Source: an uncultured Gemella sp.
Lineage (GTDB): Bacteria > Bacillota > Bacilli > Staphylococcales > Gemellaceae
Direction of reading: 5' to 3'
Assembly (NCBI GenBank): GCA_945929765.1
Contig: CAMEOL010000072.1
Coordinates: 1 to 5,735, forward strand
DNA: 5,735 bases
The translations under genes were made by a program, and so were the position numbers. Under the pieces are notes generated by a model. It did not search any database. It was not told where the DNA came from and saw only the letters and a list, made by a program, of their open reading frames with translations. Below, one piece after another: positions 1 to 5,735 of the stretch; the first letter of the stretch is position 1, and the number at the start of each line of letters is the position of its first letter.

Positions 1-1205
1 AAAAATATGCGAATATTTTGTTTACCGATCAAGGTACTATAATGTCAATTATATTTTTCGAAGACGAATTACCTACAAAAAATTTTGTTTTTGATGATCG
101 TGGTTTCTTATCTAGTATACTTTATTTTGAAGATGGTAAAGAAAGTTTTCAAGATTATTTGAATTTAAGTGGTCAATGGGTAATTAGAGAGAATTTGTTT
201 AATGGTACTGTCGTAGTAAATACTAATATAGAAAACAATTTTAATAAACAACAATATGCAAATATTGAAGAATTAATTATTGAAAAACTTAGTAAAATTT
301 TTGTTGATTCAAGTAACAATATTATTGTTTCTGCCAATGAAGTTCACAACGATTTAATATTTAATGTAGCAAAAGATAATAATATTGTATTATCGTTTTA
401 TGAAGACAGGATGTCACTTGATAATAAAGAGATGCTGAATGATATAGTATCTAAAGCTAAATTTGTAGTTGTTGATAATCCAATATTAGAAAGTCAATTA
501 AAAGAAATAATTTTGGAACAAAGAGATAAAGAAAAAATAGAGAATATTTCTATATATGATACTCGTCTAGAATTAGGTAAGAGTCAACGAAAAAAAGAAT
601 TAATTACTTATATTCATTGTGATAATCATAATAATGATGAATTGAAAGAAGTATTGAAACAGATGTTTTATAAAATCCAAGATAATAAAAATATTTCTTT
701 GGTTTTAGGTACTTATGGAAAAATTTATAAAGAGAAAGATTTATTCAAATTAGTAGATAATTTATTGATTGATGAATTTGAAGAGAAGTTAAAAAGAAAA
801 GTTAAAGATAAAAATAAATTCGAAAACAATTTCGAGATTTTTAATGAACGTAAGCATCAAGATGTAGAAATAGATGTAGCAATAATAAATAACGAGATTG
901 ATCTTATTAATACTTTAGAGTATGTTCGATTGATTTTTAATCTTGGTAGTAATCCAGATACGCTGTCTACTATAACTGGGATAAGCTCAGGGATACCTCA
1001 AGTTAATTCAGTTGAAACAAAATACGTAGTTCCTGGGAAAAACGGTATGATTATTAAAGATTTTTCTGAAATAGGAAATGTAATAGATTACTACTATGTG
1101 GGATTAGAAAACTGGAATAAATCATTAGTTTATTCTGTTCAACAAATTTTAAAGTATACAGGTTCAGAATTAGTTAAACAGTGGAAAAAGAGATTAGAGG
1201 ATTAG
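1..1205 (+). CDS. asp1: Accessory Sec system protein Asp1 (5'-truncated by the window)
   Basis: The reading frame is open from the window edge (first whole codon at base 3) to TAG at 1203-1205, giving 400 residues. The family is usually a little over 500 residues, so about 100-130 N-terminal residues lie upstream. The TTG at 18 and the ATG at 42 are internal, because the family-like stretch begins before them (KYANILFTDQG, then a hydrophobic strand and FFEDE). Asp1 is a cytosolic partner of Asp2 and Asp3 that helps hand SRR glycoproteins to SecA2. Known Asp1 has a GT-B glycosyltransferase fold without activity. Here the C-terminal nucleotide-sugar-binding half is recognisable at about 940-1060 (NPDTLSTITGISSGIPQV, then PGKNGMII, like the G-x-P-V and NG turn of GT-B enzymes). 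The glutamates expected of an active enzyme are replaced. No signal peptide or membrane segment is visible in this part. The identification rests on sequence resemblance plus the asp2-asp3-secA2 context. Confidence 0.93.
   Translation, partial: KYANILFTDQGTIMSIIFFEDELPTKNFVFDDRGFLSSILYFEDGKESFQDYLNLSGQWVIRENLFNGTVVVNTNIENNFNKQQYANIEELIIEKLSKIFVDSSNNIIVSANEVHNDLIFNVAKDNNIVLSFYEDRMSLDNKEMLNDIVSKAKFVVVDNPILESQLKEIILEQRDKEKIENISIYDTRLELGKSQRKKELITYIHCDNHNNDELKEVLKQMFYKIQDNKNISLVLGTYGKIYKEKDLFKLVDNLLIDEFEEKLKRKVKDKNKFENNFEIFNERKHQDVEIDVAIINNEIDLINTLEYVRLIFNLGSNPDTLSTITGISSGIPQVNSVETKYVVPGKNGMIIKDFSEIGNVIDYYYVGLENWNKSLVYSVQQILKYTGSELVKQWKKRLED
1196..1200 (+). promoter_or_regulatory. Ribosome binding site of asp2
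   Basis: AGAGG lies inside the last codons of asp1, with 8 bases between it and the ATG at 1209. The spacing and purine content fit a Bacilli Shine-Dalgarno and support the chosen asp2 start. Because it sits within asp1 and the genes are 3 bases apart, asp2 translation is probably coupled to asp1. Confidence 0.7.
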
Positions 1206-1208
1206 AAA

Positions 1209-2792
1209 ATGGTTACTAAAGTATTATATGTATCAGATAATAAAATAACTGGTTATGATCAAGATGACTTTAAAATAGTTTCGAATACTTATAAAGAAAT
1301 AGAGAAAATGACAATCTTAGTTCCAAAGAAAATAAAACGTAAGAAAATAGGTAATTATACTAGATTTTATATTAAAAGAAGTAAAGTTAAGTATGCTGCT
1401 ATAGTAATTGAAGATATATCTAAATTGACTGTTGCGGGTGCTAAATTGTTGAGTAAAATTGCAAAGCCTTATGCTATTTTGTATAACGGATCTATAGAAG
1501 ATGTTTCTACAGAAATAAGAGTTTTTGTTAAGAAGTTTTGCCCTCAATTAGCTGATCTTTCTAATCTGGAATTATTATTTTCAGATATTAAGAAATGTTT
1601 TTCTTTTAGACAGTATGGGGATAGAATAGGTGTAGAAAATTATAGATTAAATAAAAATTTTACTGGTAAAGTAAGTTTTGATGGCAATAGTTATCTAAAT
1701 TTAGAAGGTGATTTTGGTAGTGAATTTAATCAATTAGCCTACTATGTTTATAATAAAGATATTCTTAATGATCAGGTCATAGAATTTTGGCCAGAATATA
1801 TAAAGGAAGATACTGTAAGTATATTTTATAAAGTTTCTTATATATTAAGAGGAAGTGTAGATAAAATAGAAAAAACTGTTATTTTCGATGAAAATGATTT
1901 AAAAGATAAGATAGTTTTAGAAACGCCGAAAGATTGTTATATTTCTATTTCTGTTTTTGCTAAAGGGGAAGGATTACTAAAGCTAGGTATTATCCATCAT
2001 AGAATTTCAAGAAAACATTATGGTAATATGGTGTTAGGTGCGGATAGAATAGTAGATGATACAACTCGTCAAGAAATATTGTTTTATTTTGAACCAGGTG
2101 ATTTGAAGCCACCTTTAAATGTTTATTTCTCTGGGTATAGAACAGCAGAGGGATTTGAAGGATATAATATGATAAAAGATTTAGGTTCTCCTTTTGTTTT
2201 AATTACAGACCCAAGATTAGAAGGTGGAGCTTTCTATTTTGGAACAAAGCAGCTTGAAAATAAAGTTGTAGAAAAAATCAATGAGAAATTAGATTATTTA
2301 GGTTTTAATAAGAATGAAGTTGTTACAGCCGGGTTATCTATGGGAACATGTGGAGCTTTATATTATGGTGCGAAATTAGAAGCGCACGCTATATTGGTTG
2401 GTTTACCATTAGCTAATATAGGGAATATAGCAATTAATCAAAAGTTAATAGCTCCTGGAGTATTTAATACGTCTCTTGATATTGTAAAATTTCACATAGG
2501 AGAATTGTCGATAGAATCAGCTAAAAAGTTAAATGAACGTTTTTGGCAAGTATTTGATAATGCAGACTTGAATCATACGAAAATAATATGTTCGTATATG
2601 AGAGATGATGATTATGATCGAACTGCTTATTACGACATTATTAATAGTTTGAAAAATAAAGATACAATTGTTTTGTCGAGGGGATTAGAAGGTAGACACA
2701 GCGATGCAACAGCAAATATTATCGCTTGGTTTTATGAACAATATAAAGATATTATGGTGAAGGATTTTAATAGAGATGAATACAAAGACTAA
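1209..2792 (+). CDS. asp2: Accessory Sec system protein Asp2, probable SRR-glycan O-acetyltransferase
   Basis: This is a full-length 527-residue protein of the usual Asp2 size. The N-terminal ~140 residues form an alpha/beta region beginning VTKVLYVSDN. Residues ~150-270 are strand rich and look like the jelly-roll (carbohydrate-binding-like) domain, ending in LLKLGIIHHRISR. Residues ~300-515 are an alpha/beta-hydrolase domain. Its nucleophile elbow is GLSMG with Ser377 (codon 2337-2339). The likely acid is in the Asp run 466-468 (MRDDDYD), and the base is His497 (GRHSDA, codon 2697-2699). From memory, the Streptococcus gordonii Asp2 catalytic residues are Ser362, an acid near 452 and His482; all keep a constant offset of 15 here. 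Known role: Asp2 acetylates GlcNAc on the SRR adhesin and, as part of Asp1-Asp2-Asp3, is needed for export through SecA2/SecY2. It acts in the cytosol at the membrane, and no transmembrane helix is visible. It starts 3 bases after asp1, behind AGAGG, and overlaps asp3. Confidence 0.95.
   Translation: MVTKVLYVSDNKITGYDQDDFKIVSNTYKEIEKMTILVPKKIKRKKIGNYTRFYIKRSKVKYAAIVIEDISKLTVAGAKLLSKIAKPYAILYNGSIEDVSTEIRVFVKKFCPQLADLSNLELLFSDIKKCFSFRQYGDRIGVENYRLNKNFTGKVSFDGNSYLNLEGDFGSEFNQLAYYVYNKDILNDQVIEFWPEYIKEDTVSIFYKVSYILRGSVDKIEKTVIFDENDLKDKIVLETPKDCYISISVFAKGEGLLKLGIIHHRISRKHYGNMVLGADRIVDDTTRQEILFYFEPGDLKPPLNVYFSGYRTAEGFEGYNMIKDLGSPFVLITDPRLEGGAFYFGTKQLENKVVEKINEKLDYLGFNKNEVVTAGLSMGTCGALYYGAKLEAHAILVGLPLANIGNIAINQKLIAPGVFNTSLDIVKFHIGELSIESAKKLNERFWQVFDNADLNHTKIICSYMRDDDYDRTAYYDIINSLKNKDTIVLSRGLEGRHSDATANIIAWFYEQYKDIMVKDFNRDEYKD
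2756..2763 (+). promoter_or_regulatory. Ribosome binding site of asp3
   Basis: GGTGAAGG within the asp2 3' end lies 12 bases before the ATG at 2776, a slightly long spacing. An in-frame TGA for asp3 at 2758-2760 lies inside this site, so 2776 is the first ATG available. The site is entirely inside asp2, so asp3 is probably translated by ribosomes already reading asp2. Confidence 0.6.
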
Positions 2793-3768
2793 TTTAGATA
2801 CTATAGTATATTGGGACAGTCTAGGAAAAAATAGTTATTTATATGGAACGTCATTAGACTTTGATTTCAAAACAAAGATTGTAAATTACAAAAATGTTTT
2901 GGCACATACGGGTATAATAATTAAATCTTGGTCTTCATTAACAAATTATCAATCAGAGAGAATTATACCTCAATTGCCGATATTAATACCAGGAAAAGAA
3001 TATACAATAAAACTTAATGCTGATATTACCCCGAAAAATACGGTTTATGTGAAGGTTAGTTTCTATGACATATACAACGATTTAATACAATATGATTTTA
3101 TAAAAAATGGTGAAGGAAAGTTTGTTTTTCCAGAAAAGACATTTAAGTATAAAATGGAATTGTTTAATGCGGGTGCACATGAAATGGTATTTAGAAATAT
3201 TAGGCTTTCAGATTCTTCTTTGGTTAATGATTTTGACGATAGATTGTTTTTAAGAAATGAAGATAAAGAACATAGATATATAAATATTTTATTTATGGAT
3301 AAATCGATTAATTCAATAGTAAATGATAATAGTGTATATTTACAAAACATAAAAAATTTAGTTGTTGTAAATGGACCAGAAAGTAGAAATTGTTATATCT
3401 CTACGGATATTGGTGAGAAGATTAAAGTTATAAGAGAAGAACATAGAGATAAAGATGTTAATTTTTTGAGTTATAGTAGTATTGGAAATGTTGCGTCTTT
3501 ATATTATTCTACAAAAATTTTAGCAAAAGTTTATCTTTTTGATAATTTTCAAAATAGAGAAGAATATGAGGAGTTAATTAAAGTTAATAATCTTTATAAT
3601 GCAAATATTGGTAAGTCGATAAATGAATTAAATGCAAAGAATAAGTTATATTTTTATGGGCAAGAGTTAGAAGATAAGGTTGACTATAAATTTGTTAATG
3701 ATCTTTTTGATAATAGTTACAGAATAGAGTCATTAGTACAGGAGGTGAATAGAACTTGTCGAATGTAG
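2776..3768 (+). CDS. asp3: Accessory Sec system protein Asp3 with a C-terminal Asp2-like (inactive hydrolase) half
   Basis: The protein has 330 residues and overlaps asp2 by 17 bases and secA2 by 13 bases. Residues ~10-148 are the recognisable Asp3 core: VYWDSLGKNSYLYG, IIIKSWSSLTNYQ, LIPGKEYTIKL, VYVKVSFYD and FNAGAHEMVFRNIRL. This is an all-beta pattern matching the carbohydrate-binding-module-like fold reported for the family. Residues ~165-310 form a second alpha/beta half. Residues 235-248 (S-I-G-N-V-A-S-L-Y-Y-S-T-K-I) align without gaps to Asp2 residues 377-390 around its catalytic serine. The protein stops before any counterpart of the Asp2 histidine, so enzymatic activity is unlikely. 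Known role: Asp3 holds the Asp1-Asp2-Asp3 complex together and contributes to recognition of the SRR adhesin and SecA2 in the cytosol. No signal peptide or membrane helix is present. The asp3 call is strong from core motifs and position; the origin of the C-terminal half is my inference. Confidence 0.9.
   Translation: MNTKTNLDTIVYWDSLGKNSYLYGTSLDFDFKTKIVNYKNVLAHTGIIIKSWSSLTNYQSERIIPQLPILIPGKEYTIKLNADITPKNTVYVKVSFYDIYNDLIQYDFIKNGEGKFVFPEKTFKYKMELFNAGAHEMVFRNIRLSDSSLVNDFDDRLFLRNEDKEHRYINILFMDKSINSIVNDNSVYLQNIKNLVVVNGPESRNCYISTDIGEKIKVIREEHRDKDVNFLSYSSIGNVASLYYSTKILAKVYLFDNFQNREEYEELIKVNNLYNANIGKSINELNAKNKLYFYGQELEDKVDYKFVNDLFDNSYRIESLVQEVNRTCRM
3740..3748 (+). promoter_or_regulatory. Perfect Shine-Dalgarno that fixes the TTG start of secA2
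   Basis: AGGAGGTGA is a full nine-base match to the 16S rRNA 3' end, with a 7-base spacer to TTG at 3756. It is the strongest ribosome site in the window and lies inside the asp3 end. The nearest in-frame ATG (3846-3848) lacks such a site and would delete conserved N-terminal SecA sequence, so the TTG is chosen. Confidence 0.88.
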
Positions 3769-5735
3769 ATTATTTTTTAATTGATAAGAGACGATTAAGA
3801 AAAATAAATAAAATTTTGGCTAAAGTAAATAGCTTTGCTGAAACTATGGCGAACATGTCTAATGATGAATTACGTGAACAAACGTTTAAATTCAAAAATA
3901 TGTATGCATCTGGAACTACTTTAGACGAACTATTACCTGAGGCCTATGCTACTATAAGAGAAGCTTGTAAGAGAATTTTAGGTATGTATCCCTTTGATGT
4001 GCAAGTTATGGGTGCTATCGTTCTCCATCAAGGGAATGTAGCCGAAATGAAAACAGGAGAAGGTAAGACTTTAACAGCAACAATGCCATTATATTTGAAT
4101 GCTATATCAGGAGAAAGTACAATATTAGTAACTACAAATGAATATCTTGCACTAAGAGATTATGAAGAAATGCGTCAAGTATATACTTTTTTGGGTCTTA
4201 CTTCTGCAGAAGCAATAAAATATGGTCAGAAAGTTAAAGATATTGCAACACCTATTCACAAAAAGTTAGCTTATTCTAGAGATATTGTTTATACGACAAA
4301 TAGTGCACTTGCTTTTGATTATCTTTCTGAAAATTTGGCATCGTCAAAACAAGAAAAATTCTTGCCTAAATTTAGTTACGTAATTATTGATGAAGTTGAC
4401 GAAATATTGTTAGATGTAGCACAAACGCCGTTAATTATTTCTGGTGCACCTAGGTTACAATCGAATTTATATAATATTACAGATACTTTTGTACAAACTC
4501 TTGAAGAAAATGTACATTATAAGTTTAATACGAAGAAAAGAGAAACTTGGTTTAATACTAGAGGTTATCTAGAAGCTGAAAGATTTTTTGATTTAGATAA
4601 TTTATTTAATAATAAGAGTTTGGAGTTTGCACGTCATATAAATTTAGCTTTAAGAGCTAATAAACTTTACGAAAAAGGAAAAGAATATATTGTAGAAGAT
4701 GATGAAGTGAAATTAATAGACAGAAGTAGTGGTCGTGTTCTTGAAGGAACGAAGCTCCAAGGTGGGCAGCATCAAGCGTTGGAAGCTAAAGAAGGAGTTA
4801 AAATTACTGCTAGTATGCGATCAATGGCATCTATTACATATCAAAATTTCTTTAAATTATTCAAAAAAATTGCAGGTATGACAGGTACGGGTAAAGTTGC
4901 AGAAGAAGAATTGATAAAAACTTACAATATGGCAGTAGTGAAAATCCCAACGAATAGACCAATTATTCGAGTTGACTATGAAGATGAAATATATGCAACA
5001 TTACCAGAAAAAATATACGCTTCTATAAAATTAGTTAAGGAATTACATTCTAAAGGGCAGCCAGTATTGTTAATTTCAGGAAATGTAGACATGTCTATGA
5101 TATATTCGGAAATATTACTTAACGAAGGAATTGCCCACAATGTTTTGAATGCCCACAATGTTGCAAAAGAAGCTTTGATTATTAAAGAAGCTGGCCAAAA
5201 AGGAGCGGTTACCGTTGCGACTATAATGGCAGGTCGTGGTACTGATATCAAATTAGGTGATGGCGTAGCAGAATTAGGTGGTCTTGCTGTAATTGGAACA
5301 GAGAGAATGTTGAGTAGGCGTATGGATTTGCAACTTATAGGTAGATCAGGACGTCAAGGGGATCCAGGTTTCAGTAAGTTTTTTGTTTCGTTGGAAGATA
5401 AGTTGTTGGTTGAGTTTGGTGGCGAAAAAGTTAAAGAATATTTTTATCGTTACGGAAGAAATGAAGATTTCCAAAATCCAATAGAAATAACAAATAATAA
5501 ATTAAGAAAATTAGTTAATAAAGCTCAAGAAAATAGTGATTCTCGTTCTATGAATATAAGAAGTACAGCTCTAGAATTTGATGAGAGTATGAGATTGCAG
5601 CGTAATATAATTTATAACGAGCGTAATAAAATTATAGATGGTGAGAATTTTTCTCATGAATATATTTATAATATAGTAAAAGATGGCATTTCCGAAATAG
5701 TCGATAATTTTGAGGATATTACTGACCATGAAGTG
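3756..5735 (+). CDS. secA2: Accessory Sec translocase ATPase SecA2 (3'-truncated by the window)
   Basis: From TTG 3756 the frame stays open for 660 codons to the window edge. SecA2 proteins are usually near 790 residues, so about 130 are missing. It is the motor that drives the glycosylated SRR adhesin through SecY2 at the cytoplasmic membrane. The N-terminal helix (KINKILAKVNSF, then MSNDELREQT) matches SecA. The first nucleotide-binding domain has Walker A MKTGEGKT (residues 98-105), TTNEYLALRDYEEM and Walker B DEVDE (212-216). The preprotein-binding region includes LIDRSSGR (320-327) and GGQHQALEAKEG (336-347). The second nucleotide-binding domain shows GMTGT (374-378), AGRGTDIKLG (492-501) and GRSGRQGDPG (529-538). 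The helical scaffold starts near FDESMRLQR (608-616), where housekeeping SecA usually reads YDDVMN-x-QR. SecA2 rather than housekeeping SecA is called because of TTNEYLALRD, the diverged scaffold motif and the position directly after asp3. All ATPase motifs are intact. Confidence 0.96.
   Translation, partial: MSNVDYFLIDKRRLRKINKILAKVNSFAETMANMSNDELREQTFKFKNMYASGTTLDELLPEAYATIREACKRILGMYPFDVQVMGAIVLHQGNVAEMKTGEGKTLTATMPLYLNAISGESTILVTTNEYLALRDYEEMRQVYTFLGLTSAEAIKYGQKVKDIATPIHKKLAYSRDIVYTTNSALAFDYLSENLASSKQEKFLPKFSYVIIDEVDEILLDVAQTPLIISGAPRLQSNLYNITDTFVQTLEENVHYKFNTKKRETWFNTRGYLEAERFFDLDNLFNNKSLEFARHINLALRANKLYEKGKEYIVEDDEVKLIDRSSGRVLEGTKLQGGQHQALEAKEGVKITASMRSMASITYQNFFKLFKKIAGMTGTGKVAEEELIKTYNMAVVKIPTNRPIIRVDYEDEIYATLPEKIYASIKLVKELHSKGQPVLLISGNVDMSMIYSEILLNEGIAHNVLNAHNVAKEALIIKEAGQKGAVTVATIMAGRGTDIKLGDGVAELGGLAVIGTERMLSRRMDLQLIGRSGRQGDPGFSKFFVSLEDKLLVEFGGEKVKEYFYRYGRNEDFQNPIEITNNKLRKLVNKAQENSDSRSMNIRSTALEFDESMRLQRNIIYNERNKIIDGENFSHEYIYNIVKDGISEIVDNFEDITDHEV
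5132..5162 (+). repeat. Short direct repeat inside secA2 (13-base unit, 18-base period)
   Basis: TGCCCACAATGTT occurs at 5132-5144 and again, identical, at 5150-5162, separated by 5 bases and in the same frame. Both copies encode AHNV, giving GIAHNVLNAHNVAKEA. SecA proteins normally have a related GI-P-H-N-x-LNA-x-N segment here, so the protein length is unchanged. The repeat may be chance convergence or a short local sequence copy rather than an insertion. Confidence 0.6.

Noticed and set aside
18..47. TTG at 18 or ATG at 42 as the true start of the first gene
   Set aside because: The frame is open to the window edge, and the residues before these codons (KYANI) continue the family-like Asp1 sequence. 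Asp1 is also normally over 500 residues, so the gene is cut by the window.
1200..1210. Promoter or terminator at the asp1-asp2 junction
   Set aside because: The gap is only 3 bases and shows no hairpin or T-run; the -10-like AT-rich words are everywhere in this composition and carry no weight.
1317..1547. 76-residue open frame on the minus strand
   Set aside because: It lies antisense inside asp2, has no ribosome site or recognisable domain, and its composition is that expected from the complement of an A+T-rich gene.
3063..3350. 95-residue open frame on the minus strand
   Set aside because: Antisense to the Asp3 coding region, whose family motifs are clear; no independent coding evidence.
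3846..3848. ATG as an alternative secA2 start
   Set aside because: It has no comparable Shine-Dalgarno and would remove the N-terminal KINKILAKVNSF helix that SecA proteins share.
4861..4870. A-rich run in secA2 (TTCAAAAAAATT) as a programmed frameshift site
   Set aside because: The zero frame continues with conserved SecA motifs on both sides, and no downstream stimulatory structure is evident.
4976..5251. 91-residue open frame on the minus strand
   Set aside because: Antisense to the SecA2 nucleotide-binding domain 2, which is strongly conserved; the frame is a by-product of that coding sequence.
3756..5735. Housekeeping SecA1 instead of SecA2
   Set aside because: The position directly after asp1-asp2-asp3 and the SecA2-like departures (TTNEYLALRD, FDESMRLQR) outweigh general SecA similarity.

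Overview
The window is a contiguous, fully coding piece of an accessory Sec (aSec) export locus. All genes are on the + strand in the order asp1 (5' end cut off by the window), asp2, asp3, secA2 (3' end cut off). This is the canonical gene order of the SecA2/SecY2 system, which exports serine-rich-repeat (SRR) glycoprotein adhesins in streptococci, staphylococci, lactobacilli and Gemella. The sequence is very A+T rich, about 70% or more by eye. Codon use favours AGA, TTA, AAT and GAT, and the Shine-Dalgarno sequences are purine rich and of Bacilli type. The host is therefore a low-GC Bacillota of class Bacilli. A Gemella-like organism would fit, but the genus is a guess that the sequence alone does not settle.

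Layout. Bases 1-1205 hold the C-terminal ~400 residues of Asp1, a degenerate GT-B-fold protein. After a 3-base gap comes Asp2 (1209-2792, 527 aa), a jelly-roll plus alpha/beta-hydrolase protein with an intact putative Ser-Asp-His acetyltransferase centre. Asp3 (2776-3768, 330 aa) overlaps the asp2 end by 17 bases. SecA2 (3756-5735+, 660 codons in the window) overlaps the asp3 end by 13 bases and starts at a TTG codon behind a perfect AGGAGGTGA Shine-Dalgarno. No stretch is long enough to hold another gene. I see no promoter, terminator, RNA gene, mobile element or CRISPR array. secY2 is expected just upstream and the gtfA/gtfB glycosyltransferases (and possibly asp4/asp5) downstream, but none of these is in view.

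How the genes work together (family knowledge). SRR adhesin preproteins are glycosylated in the cytosol. Asp1, Asp2 and Asp3 form a complex that engages the substrate and SecA2, and Asp2 also O-acetylates the adhesin glycans. SecA2 is the ATPase that drives the substrate through SecY2. The overlapping genes fit the production of a stoichiometric complex.

The most notable observation is in Asp3. Its C-terminal half carries a short ungapped match to the nucleophile-elbow region of its neighbour Asp2, and weaker similarities on either side, but ends before any counterpart of the Asp2 catalytic histidine. This suggests that Asp3 has the same two-domain plan as Asp2, with a catalytically dead hydrolase domain. 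The rest of the window is a well-formed example of a known system rather than a new one.
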